From assembly GCF_022647325.1 (NCBI RefSeq), contig NZ_CP071405.1, forward strand, positions 3,720,001 to 3,784,000: DNA of 64,000 nt, given 5' to 3'. The stretch's first letter is position 1. Each line of letters begins with the position of its first letter. Both the position numbers and the translations under genes were made by a program. Shown one piece after another: positions 29,845-39,301 of this stretch. Source of the DNA: Pantoea deleyi (GTDB taxonomy: Bacteria > Pseudomonadota > Gammaproteobacteria > Enterobacterales > Enterobacteriaceae). A model generated the notes under the pieces. It made no database searches. It was not told the origin of the DNA and was given only the letters and a program-made list of their open reading frames with translations.

Positions 29845-30213
29845 TTATCGCAAATGTGTCCAGAGCAGCGCGATCCAGACAAACAGAGCCAGTAGAATGC
29901 TGATCAGCACCGCGGCCGATCCCATATCTTTCGCCCGACCGGCCAGCGGATGATGCTCCTGACCGATGCGATCGACCACCGCTTCAATGGCACTGTTAAG
30001 GATTTCGACAATGACGACCAGCACTACGACACCAATCATCAGGATGCGGGAGACCACATCCACGTCCAGCCAGCAGGCGATGACGATGGCGGCCAGCGCG
30101 GCCAGCGCTTCCTGACGAAATGCCGCTTCATGCTGCCAGGCGGCACGCAGCCCCTGCCATGAGTAACCTGCGGCTTTAACTATTCTGATAAGTCCGGTGG
30201 CATTATTTGCCAT
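29845..30213 (-). CDS. dgkA: diacylglycerol kinase
   Basis: A 122-residue integral membrane enzyme that phosphorylates diacylglycerol to phosphatidate, recycling lipid from membrane-derived oligosaccharide synthesis. Three membrane segments are visible, and the catalytic motif EILNSAIEAVVDR near 70-82 is intact. It is divergent from plsB, as in E. coli, where the pair flanks a shared control region. Confidence 0.97.
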   Translation of the reverse strand: MANNATGLIRIVKAAGYSWQGLRAAWQHEAAFRQEALAALAAIVIACWLDVDVVSRILMIGVVVLVVIVEILNSAIEAVVDRIGQEHHPLAGRAKDMGSAAVLISILLALFVWIALLWTHLR

Positions 30214-30332
30214 GATGGGGGAACCCTTTCATCGTATTGACGTCAATGTCTGGGCTGCGTGCAATTGGCACCACCACAGATCTTCGCTGCACTTTCTGGT
30301 ATGCTTGCGGCGCTTTGCTAACAAGAGGCTTC

Positions 30333-32765
30333 ATGTTGTCTATGTCAGGTTGGCGTAAACTTTATTACAAACTGCTTAATTTACCACTGTCGTTTTTGGT
30401 AAAAAGTAAGGCCATTCCGGCCGATCCCGTTTCAGAACATGGTCTGGACCCGACCCGACCTATTATGTATGTTTTGCCTTACGATTCGAAGGCTGACTTA
30501 CTGACTTTGCGCGCCCAGTGTCTGCGACATCATCTGCCCGATCCGCTCTCTCCGCTGGAGATTGACGGCGCGCTGCTGCCGCGTCACGTCTTTATTCACG
30601 ACGGCCCGCGCGTTTTCCCCTATTTTGTGCCCAGCGTCGAATCCGTGAAAATCTTTCACGACTACCTCGACCTGCATCGAAACAATCCCACGCTGGATAT
30701 TCAGATGCTGCCGGTCACCGTGATGTTTGGCCGCGCACCGGGACGTGAAGTTCAGGGTGAGGCAACGCCACATCTGCGCGTCCTGAACGGGGTACAGAAA
30801 TTCTTTGCCGTCATCTGGCACGGGCGCGACAGTTTTGTCCGCTTCTCGCCGACCGTTTCGCTGCGCCGCATGGCCACCGAACACGGAACGGACAAGTCGA
30901 TCGCCCAGAAGCTGGCCCGCGTGGCCCGTATTCATTTTGCCCGTCAGCGGCTGGCCGCGATTGGCCCGCGCTTACCGGCGCGTCAGGATCTCTTTAATCG
31001 TCTGCTGCAATCCAAAGCGATTGAGAAAGCCGTCGAAGATGAAGCGCGCAGCAAAAAAATCTCCCACGAGAAAGCGCAGCAGAATGCCATCGAGATGATG
31101 GAAGAAATTGCGGCCAACTTCTCCTACGAAGCGATTCGTGTGACTGACCGGGTGATGGGCTGGCTCTGGAGCCGCCTCTATCAGGGCATCAACGTCAACG
31201 GCGGCGAAAAAGTGCGTCAGCTGGCGCAGGATGGCCATGAGATCGTCTATGTGCCCTGCCATCGCAGCCACATGGATTATCTGCTGCTCTCCTATGTGCT
31301 CTACCATCAGGGGCTGGTGCCGCCGCATATCGCCGCCGGGATCAACCTTAACTTCTGGCCGGCAGGCCCGATTTTCCGTCGTCTGGGCGCATTCTTTATC
31401 CGTCGTACCTTTAAAGGTAACAAGCTCTACGCCACGGTGTTCCGCGAATACCTGGGCGAGCTGTTTACCCGCGGCTATTCGGTTGAGTACTTTGTCGAAG
31501 GGGGCCGTTCACGCACCGGTCGCCTGCTGGACCCGAAAACCGGCACCCTGGCGATGACGCTGCAGGCGATGCTGCGCGGCGGAAATCGTCCGATCACGCT
31601 GGTGCCGATCTATATCGGCTATGAGCATGTGATGGAAGTGGGCACTTACGCCAAAGAGCTGCGCGGCGCGGCGAAAGAGAAAGAAGGCTTTATGCAGATG
31701 GTGCGTGGCTTACGCAAGCTGCGTAATCTCGGCCAGGGCTACGTTAACTTTGGCGAGCCGATGCCGCTGGTTAACTATCTCAACAAGCGCGTGCCGGAAT
31801 GGCGCGATGCCATCGATCCGATCGAGCCGCAGCGCCCGAGCTGGTTAACGCCGACCGTCAACGATATCGCCGCCAGCCTGATGGTGCGAATCAATGAAGC
31901 GGGCGCAGCCAATGCCATGAACCTCTGCGTCACGGCGCTGCTGGCGTCACGTCAGCGCTCACTCACCCGTGAACAGCTGATTGAACAGCTGGCGTGCTAC
32001 ACCCAGCTTCTGCGCAACGTGCCTTACTCACCCAACGCGACGGTGCCCGATCTCACGGCGGAAGCGCTGCTGGATCACGCTATGGGCATGAACAAGTTCG
32101 AGAGTGAAAAGGACAGCATTGGCGACATCATCATTCTGCCGCGCGAGCAGGCGGTGCTGATGACCTACTATCGCAACAACATCCACCACATGCTGGTGAT
32201 GCCGTCGCTGATTGCCGCCATTGTTCAGCAGCACCAGACGCTGAGCGAAGCCGAACTGCTGCGTCAGGTGAGCCTGATCTACCCGATGCTGAAGAGTGAG
32301 CTGTTCCTGCGCTGGCAGACCGATGAACTGCCACAGCTGCTGACCGAACTGTGTCAGGAGCTGGCGCGTCAGGGCCTGATCACGCGTGAAGCCGGTGAGC
32401 TGCGCTTTACCGCGGCGCGCTATCGCACGCTGCAGCTGCTGGCCGCCGGGGTGCGTGAAACGCTGCAGCGTTACGCCATTACCTTCTCCATCCTCAGCGC
32501 CAAGCCGACGATTAACCGCGGCACGCTGGAAAAAGAGAGCCGGACGCTGGCACAGCGACTGTCAGTGCTGCACGGTATCAACGCACCGGAGTTCTTCGAC
32601 AAAGCGGTCTTTACCTCGCTGGTGCTGACGCTGCGCGACGAAGGGTACATCAGTGACAGCGGCGATGCTGATGTCACACAGACCCAGGCCACCTGGCACA
32701 TCCTGGCGGATCTGGTGACCAATGACGTGCGCATGACGATTGAAACCGCCGTGGCGCACGACTGA
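30333..32765 (+). CDS. plsB: glycerol-3-phosphate 1-O-acyltransferase
   Basis: An 810-residue inner-membrane-associated enzyme that adds the first acyl chain to glycerol-3-phosphate. The acyltransferase motif HRSHMD (HX4D) is near residue 310, with [14 protein letters not shown] and [11 protein letters not shown] following. Length matches E. coli PlsB (807). I chose ATG 30333 (MLSMSGW) because AAGAGG lies just upstream; ATG 30342 would give exactly the E. coli-like MSGW start and is an alternative. Confidence 0.97.
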   Translation: MLSMSGWRKLYYKLLNLPLSFLVKSKAIPADPVSEHGLDPTRPIMYVLPYDSKADLLTLRAQCLRHHLPDPLSPLEIDGALLPRHVFIHDGPRVFPYFVPSVESVKIFHDYLDLHRNNPTLDIQMLPVTVMFGRAPGREVQGEATPHLRVLNGVQKFFAVIWHGRDSFVRFSPTVSLRRMATEHGTDKSIAQKLARVARIHFARQRLAAIGPRLPARQDLFNRLLQSKAIEKAVEDEARSKKISHEKAQQNAIEMMEEIAANFSYEAIRVTDRVMGWLWSRLYQGINVNGGEKVRQLAQDGHEIVYVPCHRSHMDYLLLSYVLYHQGLVPPHIAAGINLNFWPAGPIFRRLGAFFIRRTFKGNKLYATVFREYLGELFTRGYSVEYFVEGGRSRTGRLLDPKTGTLAMTLQAMLRGGNRPITLVPIYIGYEHVMEVGTYAKELRGAAKEKEGFMQMVRGLRKLRNLGQGYVNFGEPMPLVNYLNKRVPEWRDAIDPIEPQRPSWLTPTVNDIAASLMVRINEAGAANAMNLCVTALLASRQRSLTREQLIEQLACYTQLLRNVPYSPNATVPDLTAEALLDHAMGMNKFESEKDSIGDIIILPREQAVLMTYYRNNIHHMLVMPSLIAAIVQQHQTLSEAELLRQVSLIYPMLKSELFLRWQTDELPQLLTELCQELARQGLITREAGELRFTAARYRTLQLLAAGVRETLQRYAITFSILSAKPTINRGTLEKESRTLAQRLSVLHGINAPEFFDKAVFTSLVLTLRDEGYISDSGDADVTQTQATWHILADLVTNDVRMTIETAVAHD

Positions 32766-32779
32766 TATCTGCGTACCGC

Positions 32780-32811
32780 AAAAAAGGCGACCTCATGAGG
32801 TCGCCTTTTTT
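32780..32811 (+). terminator. plsB terminator
   Basis: AAGGCGACCTCATGAGGTCGCCTT, a nearly loopless palindrome, flanked by A-run and T-run; it may work in both directions between plsB and ubiA. Confidence 0.88.
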
Positions 32812-32878
32812 ATATCCGCCATACCGTGCAGAAGGAGCGTGGCAGCAATGAATCCGCCTTTTGACGCCCGGCACGCTG

Positions 32879-33760
32879 TCAGAAAATCTGGCTGAACGGC
32901 GGCGTATTCATCAGCACGCCCAGGAACAGCACCATCCCGACATAGTTGTTATTCAGGAATGCCTGGAAACAGGGCTGCCGTTCGCGCCCGGCGATCAGCT
33001 TCTGCTGATACACAAACAGCGCCGCCGCCAGTAGCAGCGTCCAGTAGAAGGCGCCATTCAGATGCAGCATCATTCCCACCAGCGCCATCAGCACCAGCGT
33101 CGCCAGCTGCAGCAGGCCGATGATCAGCTTGTCGAAACGGCCAAACAGAATCGCGGTCGACTTCACGCCAATCTTCAGATCGTCATCCCGATCCACCATG
33201 GCATACTGCGTATCGTAGGCGACCGTCCAGCAGATGTTGGCGATAAAGACCAGCCAGCAGACGAGAGGTAAGGACTCACTAACTGCGGACCATGCCATAG
33301 GGATCGCCCAGCCAAAGGCGGCCCCCAGCACCACCTGCGGCAGATGGGTATAGCGCTTCATAAAGGGATAAACCCAGGCCAGCGCCAGCCCCACGACGGA
33401 GAGCATAATCGTCATCAGGTTCATGGTCAGCACCAGCGCAAAGGCCACCAGCGCGAGGATCACAAACAGCAGCTTCGCTTCTCTGGCGCTCACCGCCCCG
33501 CTGGCCAGAGGCCGGTGCTTCGTGCGCTCGACATGACCATCCACCTTACGGTCGGCATAGTCATTGATCACACACCCCGCCGCGCGCATCACAAACACCC
33601 CGGCGACAAAGACCGCCAGCACCGGCAGCGGCGGCACGGTCCTATCCGCCAGCCATAACGCCCAGAGCGTGGGCCACATCAGCAGCAGCGTCCCGATCGG
33701 TTTGTCGATACGCATCAGGCGGGCATACGCCCGCCATTTCATCGTCATACTATTTTGCAC
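32879..33760 (-). CDS. ubiA: 4-hydroxybenzoate octaprenyltransferase
   Basis: A 293-residue integral membrane prenyltransferase that joins the isoprenoid tail to 4-hydroxybenzoate in ubiquinone synthesis. Both aspartate-rich motifs are present: [11 protein letters not shown] near 66-76 and [13 protein letters not shown] near 185-197. Eight or nine membrane segments are visible. It follows ubiC by ten bases, so the two form an operon. Confidence 0.97.
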   Translation of the reverse strand: MQNSMTMKWRAYARLMRIDKPIGTLLLMWPTLWALWLADRTVPPLPVLAVFVAGVFVMRAAGCVINDYADRKVDGHVERTKHRPLASGAVSAREAKLLFVILALVAFALVLTMNLMTIMLSVVGLALAWVYPFMKRYTHLPQVVLGAAFGWAIPMAWSAVSESLPLVCWLVFIANICWTVAYDTQYAMVDRDDDLKIGVKSTAILFGRFDKLIIGLLQLATLVLMALVGMMLHLNGAFYWTLLLAAALFVYQQKLIAGRERQPCFQAFLNNNYVGMVLFLGVLMNTPPFSQIF

Positions 33761-33770
33761 TACAGAGCCC

Positions 33771-34283
33771 TCAGTCCCGATCGCGATAGAATGGCGATGC
33801 GGGTAAAAACAGTTCAGTCAGCAGCAGCGGTTTGCCGGAGAGACGCAGGCGTGAACGCCGCCCCCATAATGCCCCCACCTGCCCCGGCTCGATAAAATCG
33901 CGGGTCAGGGTCGATGAGGAGAAAAGATAGCGGCCCAGAGGACGGGTGCCGAGCTGTTGCAGCATTGCCTCCGGTCCGTTGAGGGTGCTTTCCGGCACCA
34001 GCGTGCGGCCCGCCAGCCAGGGCTGATCGTCGCCGAACAGCAGCACTTCGCGCAGCCAGAAGCGTTCATCGTCCGGCAATAGCGCTTTTTCCTCGCCCAG
34101 TTCGCGGGCGTCGATAAAGCCTTCACGCAGCGGCTGCACCGTGACCCGCTGACAATGCTGTTCAAAACGGCGCGTCATCGAGTCCTCCTCCATCAGCCAG
34201 TCGAGCAGAGCGGGCGCAGGCGCTGCCTGCGACGGAGAAAGCCAGTTGAGCGCACGTAATAAGCTGAGCGCGTCTTGCGACAT
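33771..34283 (-). CDS. ubiC: chorismate lyase
   Basis: A 170-residue soluble enzyme that splits chorismate into 4-hydroxybenzoate and pyruvate, the first committed step of ubiquinone synthesis. Family blocks include [13 protein letters not shown] near 29-41, [22 protein letters not shown] near 76-98 and the ending [11 protein letters not shown]. It is the first gene of ubiCA. In E. coli the malEFGK-lamB-malM cluster lies on its far side; here psiE is 86 bp away instead. Confidence 0.95.
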   Translation of the reverse strand: MSQDALSLLRALNWLSPSQAAPAPALLDWLMEEDSMTRRFEQHCQRVTVQPLREGFIDARELGEEKALLPDDERFWLREVLLFGDDQPWLAGRTLVPESTLNGPEAMLQQLGTRPLGRYLFSSSTLTRDFIEPGQVGALWGRRSRLRLSGKPLLLTELFLPASPFYRDRD

Positions 34284-34369
34284 AGCACCACTCCCAGTAA
34301 TTTTCAGGTCGGTAGTTTAGCGCAGAGACGCGATGCGAACACCTGCCGTCGTGTCCGACGGCAGAGAGA

Positions 34370-34780
34370 TTACTCGCGTTTCAGCCGGTTGCTGTTTGCC
34401 AGCCACAGCGTGACCACCAGAATCAGTATCGCGGCCGAGTAGCAGAGCGTGTCGAAGGGATTTTTATGGTCGACGATGATCAGGCGGATAATGGCCGTGA
34501 TCCCGATATAGACAAAGTAGCGTAGCGGAAAGTGATAGCCAGACTGAAAGTACTTCACAATCAGCGCAATAAACTCGAAATAGAGGAAATAGATGACGAT
34601 TCCCTCAATCAGCAGATAGGAAGAGGCCTGCTCGCCGGTATTAAACAGCACGTTTGCCAGGTGGACCGTCTCTTTGCCCAGGAAGACGATAAGGATAATC
34701 GCCAGACTCAGCAGACCCAGATTCAGCACCCACTGCAGCAGCGTGGCAAGGTGGCGGGCAAACGGATTTTTGTCACTCAT
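34370..34780 (-). CDS. psiE: phosphate-starvation-inducible protein PsiE
   Basis: A 136-residue inner-membrane protein with four hydrophobic segments, matching E. coli PsiE ([18 protein letters not shown] and [19 protein letters not shown]). Its function is unknown, but E. coli psiE is induced by phosphate starvation through PhoB and affected by CRP. A perfect CRP site lies 48-63 bp upstream. The GntR-type gene ends 71 bp upstream on the same strand, so some read-through is possible. Confidence 0.93.
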   Translation of the reverse strand: MSDKNPFARHLATLLQWVLNLGLLSLAIILIVFLGKETVHLANVLFNTGEQASSYLLIEGIVIYFLYFEFIALIVKYFQSGYHFPLRYFVYIGITAIIRLIIVDHKNPFDTLCYSAAILILVVTLWLANSNRLKRE

Positions 34781-34827
34781 GTTGCGCCTTAAAAAAGAGG
34801 TTATCAGCGCGCGCTATCATGCGCGAG

Positions 34828-34843
34828 TGTGACGCAAATCACA
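34828..34843 (-). promoter_or_regulatory. perfect CRP site upstream of psiE
   Basis: TGTGACGCAAATCACA is an exact TGTGA-N6-TCACA palindrome. It lies between the GntR-type gene's stop and the psiE start, 48 bp from the ATG, a position that agrees with the known cAMP-CRP effect on psiE in E. coli. Confidence 0.8.
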
Positions 34844-34851
34844 ATATTGAG

Positions 34852-35559
34852 TCAGGCCTCCACATCCACGCAGAGCGCATCGTAACGCCAGTATTCGCAG
34901 TCGCAGTCAATCACTTCCCGATGCTGATTGCGATTGATGCGGGTGATCAGCAGGCCGGGACTGCCGGATGCTACATTCAGCGTCGGGGCGGCGATCTCCG
35001 GCAACGGACCGGGCAGGATGGTGAAGCGCGCCCCGCCGTACCGGATGCCGTAACGCTGGTCGTAGAGATCGGTCAGTGAACGCGTCAGGTCTTCGCCGAG
35101 CAAATCCGGGAAAAAACGGGGATTAAGGTAGTGTTCGACATAGAGCACCGCGCGTCCATCGATGCGCCGCAGGCGGCGGATGCAGTAGACCGCCGAACCC
35201 GGCGTCAGCTGCAACGCGGTCGCCACGCTGTCGTGCGCCGCAACCTCTTCGGCGGCGATCACTTCGGTGGTCGCCTGGCGTCCCTGCGCGATCGCCATGG
35301 CATGAAAATGGCTGTGATGCAGCGGGTTATAGATCAGCCGCGGCGGCGCAATAAACCAGCCGCGCCGCAGTTCCCGGTAGATCACGCCCTGCGCTTCCAG
35401 CTTGCCCAGCGCTTCCCGCAGGGTAATGCGCGTGGTGCTGAACGCCTCGCTCAGGGCGCGCTCGGCGGGCAGACGTCCGCCGCTGAACTCGCCAGACTGA
35501 ATGCGCGTCAGCAGGGCGCTGGCGATCGCGTCCGCTGATTTGAGTGCTGGTGACTCCAC
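34852..35559 (-). CDS. GntR-family (HutC/UTRA) regulator, PhnR-like
   Basis: A 235-residue regulator with an N-terminal GntR winged HTH (about 8-70; RLPAERALSEAFSTTRITLRE in part) and a C-terminal UTRA ligand domain (about 90-230). It resembles Salmonella PhnR, the regulator of 2-aminoethylphosphonate genes, in the block TTRITLREAL and the late EYWRYDAL. It is divergent from the binding-protein/hydrolase/permease operon, and a typical HutC-family palindrome lies in the shared region. It is therefore the likely repressor of that operon. The ligand is unknown but probably a phosphorylated compound or phosphonate. Confidence 0.85.
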   Translation of the reverse strand: MESPALKSADAIASALLTRIQSGEFSGGRLPAERALSEAFSTTRITLREALGKLEAQGVIYRELRRGWFIAPPRLIYNPLHHSHFHAMAIAQGRQATTEVIAAEEVAAHDSVATALQLTPGSAVYCIRRLRRIDGRAVLYVEHYLNPRFFPDLLGEDLTRSLTDLYDQRYGIRYGGARFTILPGPLPEIAAPTLNVASGSPGLLITRINRNQHREVIDCDCEYWRYDALCVDVEA

Positions 35560-35717
35560 AACTGTAGCCTCATTTTAGTGCGACCCCGCACTCTTACTGT
35601 TCAGGTCAACGCGTCAGCGACCGGCTGACGGGTCGCCGCTTGCTTCCCCTGTTCCCCGTCCCGCGCCGCCCTGTCATAAATCCTTCACAGACAGGGACTA
35701 CATTGGCTCGGTTTTTG

Positions 35718-35731
35718 CTGGACTAGACCAG
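35718..35731. promoter_or_regulatory. candidate operator for the GntR/UTRA regulator
   Basis: CTGGACTAGACCAG differs by one base from the perfect palindrome CTGGTCTAGACCAG, the classic HutC/DasR/PhnF-type core. It lies 34 bp before the binding-protein start, probably overlapping the start of transcription, which suits repression. Confidence 0.7.
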
Positions 35732-35765
35732 ACAGGCCCATCAACTTACACCCGGAGCAACTGAG

Positions 35766-36827
35766 ATGAAAGCGTTTATCGCCTCTGTAGTAGCCAGTGC
35801 TGTTGTGCTTACCCTGCCCGTCGCGCAGGCCGCCGATAACGACCTTGCCGCGCTGGAAAAAGCCGCGCGCAGTGAAGGTCAGGTCAACAGTGTCGGGATG
35901 CCGGACAGCTGGGCCAACTGGAAAGAGACCTGGCAGGATATCAGCAGCAAATATGGCCTGAAGCACAGCGACACGGATATGTCGTCGGCCCAGGAGCTGG
36001 CCAAATTCGACGCGGAGAAAGAGAACGCCAGTGCTGACATCGGTGACGTCGGTGCCGCCTTTGGCCCCATTGCCGTGGCTAAAGGCGTGACCCAGCCCTA
36101 TAAACCGACCCACTGGGACCAGATCCCGAACTGGGCGAAAGATAAAGAGGGGCACTGGGCGCTGGCCTATACCGGCACCATCGCCTTCCTGATCGACAAG
36201 CAGCAGGTGAAAGATATTCCCCACAGCTGGGCCGATCTTAAGAAAGGTAAGTATGTGGTTACTATCGGCGACGTCGGCGTGGCAGCTCAGGCCGCTAACG
36301 GCGTACTGGCGGCTAACTACGCGCTGGGCGGCGATGAGAAGAACCTGAAACCGGCGCTGGCCTTCTTTGCCGATCTGGCAAAACAGGGGCGTCTCGGCGT
36401 CACCGATCCGGTGATTGCCAACATCGAAAAGGGCGAAGTGCAGATGGCGGTCGTGTGGGACTTTAATGCCCTTAACTACCGCGACCAGATCGACAAAACG
36501 CGTTATGAGGTGGTGATCCCCTCTGACGGCTCCGTGACCTCCGGCTACACCACCCTCATCAACAAATATGCGAAACACCCTGCGGCCGCGAAACTGACCC
36601 GCGAATATATTTTCTCCGATCAGGGGCAGATTAACCTGGCGAAAGGCTATGCCCGCCCGATCCGTGCTGAGCATCTGACGCTGCCCGCGGACGTTCAGGC
36701 TCGCCTGCTGCCCCAGTCGGAATATAAAAATGCCCGTCCGGTTAAGGACCAGGCTGCATGGGATAAATCGTCGAAAATGCTGCCGCGTCTGTGGCAGGAA
36801 AACGTCATCATCAATATGCAGCCGTAG
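35766..36827 (+). CDS. ABC transporter periplasmic substrate-binding protein
   Basis: A 353-residue secreted protein. The signal peptide spans about 1-22 (MKAFIASVVASAVVLTLPVAQA in two parts; cleavage after AQA). The mature part is a type II binding protein related to the Fe3+/thiamine/spermidine/aminoethylphosphonate group (cluster D-like). GGAG lies upstream of the start. It is the first gene of a five-gene operon and the only periplasmic member. The ligand is not recognisable from sequence; the operon's hydrolase and PhnR-like regulator suggest an organophosphate or phosphonate. It does not closely resemble Salmonella PhnS. Confidence 0.85.
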   Translation: MKAFIASVVASAVVLTLPVAQAADNDLAALEKAARSEGQVNSVGMPDSWANWKETWQDISSKYGLKHSDTDMSSAQELAKFDAEKENASADIGDVGAAFGPIAVAKGVTQPYKPTHWDQIPNWAKDKEGHWALAYTGTIAFLIDKQQVKDIPHSWADLKKGKYVVTIGDVGVAAQAANGVLAANYALGGDEKNLKPALAFFADLAKQGRLGVTDPVIANIEKGEVQMAVVWDFNALNYRDQIDKTRYEVVIPSDGSVTSGYTTLINKYAKHPAAAKLTREYIFSDQGQINLAKGYARPIRAEHLTLPADVQARLLPQSEYKNARPVKDQAAWDKSSKMLPRLWQENVIINMQP

Positions 36828-36847
36828 TTTCTGGCGGGGAGAACGGA

Positions 36848-37660
36848 ATGAAAACGATCCTGGTGGTGCTGGACGGCCTGAGCAATCAGGTTGCGCAACA
36901 TGCAATGGGTTACCTGCATGCCGAATGTTCGCAGGGCAACGGCTTCTATTACCGTATGACCTGTGAGCTGCCGTCACTGTCGCGCCCGCTTTATGAGTGC
37001 ATTCTGACCGGTGTTCCGCCGGTCAGAAGCGGCATTATTCATAATGGCGTCAGCCGGCTGAGTCGCGAACGCAGCGTGTTTCACTTTGCGCGGGCCGCCG
37101 GACTGACGACGGCGGCCGCCGCGTACCACTGGGTGAGTGAGCTGTATAACCAGACGCCGTTCGTCGCGGCGCGCGACCGCCACACCGACGCGCCGGACCT
37201 GCCCATCCAGTATGGCCATTTTTACTCTGACGACAGCTATCCCGACTCGCATCTGTTTGAAGATGCAGAGAGCCTGCGGCTGCGTCACGATCCCGATTTT
37301 CTGCTGATCCACCCGATGAACATCGATGATGCCGGGCATAAGTCGGGGCTCTGCTCGCCGCAGTATCGTAACCGGGCGCGCATCGCCGACGGCCTGCTGT
37401 CGGAGTGGATGCCGCAGTGGCTGGCGGAGGGCTATCAGGTGATGGTCACGGCCGATCACGGCATGAACGACGATCGCTCCCACGGCGGCATCCTGCCGGA
37501 GGAGACCACCGTGCCGCTGTTTGTCTTTGGCCGCGCGTTCTCGCTGCAGCCGGACCTTGCACCGCAGCAGACCGACCTCTGCGGCACCCTGTGCGAGCTG
37601 CTGGCGGTGGCGCATGACAAGCCGGTCTGTCGCGGACTGCTGGCGGAGTGTCCACGATGA
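36848..37660 (+). CDS. cytoplasmic alkaline-phosphatase-superfamily phosphodiesterase/phosphonohydrolase
   Basis: A 270-residue metallohydrolase of the type I phosphodiesterase/nucleotide pyrophosphatase branch. Two-metal-site residues are visible: Asp9 (VVLDG), nucleophile Ser45 (LPSLSRP), the DDAGH set around 160-164, Asp203-His204 (TADHG) and His212 (SHGG). There is no signal peptide, so it acts in the cytoplasm on what the transporter imports. It is much shorter than phosphonoacetate hydrolase PhnA (about 400) or secreted NPPs, lacking their cap insertions. Its stop overlaps the permease start (ATGA), showing tight coupling. The substrate is unknown. Confidence 0.82.
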   Translation: MKTILVVLDGLSNQVAQHAMGYLHAECSQGNGFYYRMTCELPSLSRPLYECILTGVPPVRSGIIHNGVSRLSRERSVFHFARAAGLTTAAAAYHWVSELYNQTPFVAARDRHTDAPDLPIQYGHFYSDDSYPDSHLFEDAESLRLRHDPDFLLIHPMNIDDAGHKSGLCSPQYRNRARIADGLLSEWMPQWLAEGYQVMVTADHGMNDDRSHGGILPEETTVPLFVFGRAFSLQPDLAPQQTDLCGTLCELLAVAHDKPVCRGLLAECPR

Positions 37661-38502
37661 AAGGCAAAGGGATTGCGCTGTTGCTGCTGCTGCCTTTCAC
37701 CCTGTTCTGGGTCGCCTTTCAGCTGGCCCCGCTGGTGTGGATCGCCATCAACAGCTTCTGGAGTGAGATGAACAGCCAGTGGGGCTGGGATAACTATCAG
37801 GATATCCTGACCTCGCCCTTCTATCAGCAGGCGTTCCGCTTTTCGCTGGATATCTCGCTCTGGTCAAGCCTGTATGGATTGCTGATTGCGCTGGTGACCG
37901 GCTATTCACTGCATCAGATCGGTGGCGGACGGCTGCAGCGCTTTCTGCTCTCCTTTACCAATATGACCAGCAACTTTGCCGGTGTGCCGCTGGCCTTCGC
38001 CTTTGTAATCCTGCTGGGACTGAACGGCTGCCTGACGCTGCTGCTGCGCCACTATGGTGTGATCGAGAGCTTCCGGCTCTTCTCCCGCAACGGCATGGTG
38101 CTGGTCTACACCTGGTTCCAGATCCCGCTTGGCGTGCTGCTGCTCTATCCGGCGTTCGACGGGCTGAAAAAAGAGTGGCAGGAATCGGCGGCGCTGCTGG
38201 GTGCCAGCCGCTGGCGCTACGGGTGGCACATCGGGCTGCCGATTCTCTTTCCGGCGCTAATCGGAACCTTTGTCATCCTGCTGGCGAATGCGCTGGGCGC
38301 CTACGCCACGATTTACGCCCTGACCACCGGCAACTTCAACGTGGTGCCGGTGCGCATTGCCGCGCTGGTTTCCGGCGATATTTCGCTGGACCCTAACACC
38401 GGCAGTGCGCTGGCCATGCTGCTGGTGGCGATCATGGCGCTGATCACCCTGGTGCAGCAGTATCTGGTGCGCCGTAGCTATCTCAATGCGAAGCAGCCAT
38501 GA
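37657..38502 (+). CDS. ABC transporter permease, first subunit
   Basis: A 281-residue inner-membrane protein with six hydrophobic segments and the EAA loop EWQESAALLGASRWRYGW near 173-190, which contacts the ATPase. It belongs to the Fe3+/spermidine/phosphonate BPD permease group. Translation is coupled to the hydrolase gene by an ATGA overlap; the three-residue-longer reading is unlikely. Confidence 0.9.
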   Translation: MKGKGIALLLLLPFTLFWVAFQLAPLVWIAINSFWSEMNSQWGWDNYQDILTSPFYQQAFRFSLDISLWSSLYGLLIALVTGYSLHQIGGGRLQRFLLSFTNMTSNFAGVPLAFAFVILLGLNGCLTLLLRHYGVIESFRLFSRNGMVLVYTWFQIPLGVLLLYPAFDGLKKEWQESAALLGASRWRYGWHIGLPILFPALIGTFVILLANALGAYATIYALTTGNFNVVPVRIAALVSGDISLDPNTGSALAMLLVAIMALITLVQQYLVRRSYLNAKQP

Positions 38503-38513
38503 AAGGAGCCGCC

Positions 38514-39299
38514 ATGTCACGCGCCGAACATCTCTATCACCGCCTCATGGTCGGGCTGCTTTTTATCCTGCTGGCGCTGCCGCTGCTGGCCACGCTGCTC
38601 TATGCGCTCTCATCCGACTGGAGCAACACCATTCTGCCGCAGGGCTATAGCCTGAAGTGGTTCATCCAGCTCTGGAGCGACCCGCGTTTTCTGACGGCGC
38701 TGGGGCACTCTCTGCTGATCTGTTTCGGCGCGCTGCTCTTCTCGCTGGTGCTGGTGCTGCCTGCCATGTTTGTGATCGCTTACTACTATCCCCGACTGGA
38801 TGCGGTGATGAACGTGCTGATCCTGATGCCGTTCGCCGTGCCGCCCGTCGTCTCCTCGGTGGGACTGCTGCAACTTTACTCCGCCTCCCCGCTGATGCTG
38901 ACCGGCACACCGTGGATCTTGATCGGCTGCTATTTCACTATCGCGCTGCCCTTTATCTATCGGGCGCTGGCAAACAATATGCAGACGATCAACCTCAAAG
39001 AGCTGATCGATGCCGCACAGCTGCTGGGGGCCAGCACCTGGCAGGCCGCGCTGTGGGTCGTGCTGCCCAACCTGCGCAAAGGGATGCTGATTGCCGTACT
39101 GCTCTCGTTCTCCTTTCTGATCGGCGAGTTTGTCTTCGCCAATATTCTGGTCGGCAACCGCTACGAAACCCTGCAGGTCTACCTGTTCAACATGCGCAAC
39201 GGCAGCGGCCACTTCACCAGCGCGCTGGTGATCTCCTATTTCGTCGTGGTGCTGCTGGTCACCTGGCTGGCTAACGCCCTGAATCCTGAACGAGGCTGA
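38514..39299 (+). CDS. ABC transporter permease, second subunit
   Basis: A 261-residue inner-membrane permease with six hydrophobic segments and an EAA-type loop (LKELIDAAQLLGASTWQAA) near 160-180. AAAGGAG five bases upstream supports ATG 38514; an ATG at 38499 overlapping the previous stop lacks a ribosome site. It should pair with the preceding permease as a heterodimer. Confidence 0.9.
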   Translation: MSRAEHLYHRLMVGLLFILLALPLLATLLYALSSDWSNTILPQGYSLKWFIQLWSDPRFLTALGHSLLICFGALLFSLVLVLPAMFVIAYYYPRLDAVMNVLILMPFAVPPVVSSVGLLQLYSASPLMLTGTPWILIGCYFTIALPFIYRALANNMQTINLKELIDAAQLLGASTWQAALWVVLPNLRKGMLIAVLLSFSFLIGEFVFANILVGNRYETLQVYLFNMRNGSGHFTSALVISYFVVVLLVTWLANALNPERG

Positions 39300-39301
39300 A
39301 T

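Noticed and set aside
35685..36977. 430-codon open frame antisense to the binding-protein gene
   Set aside because: The opposite strand encodes a clear secreted binding protein with a ribosome site; this frame has no family features.
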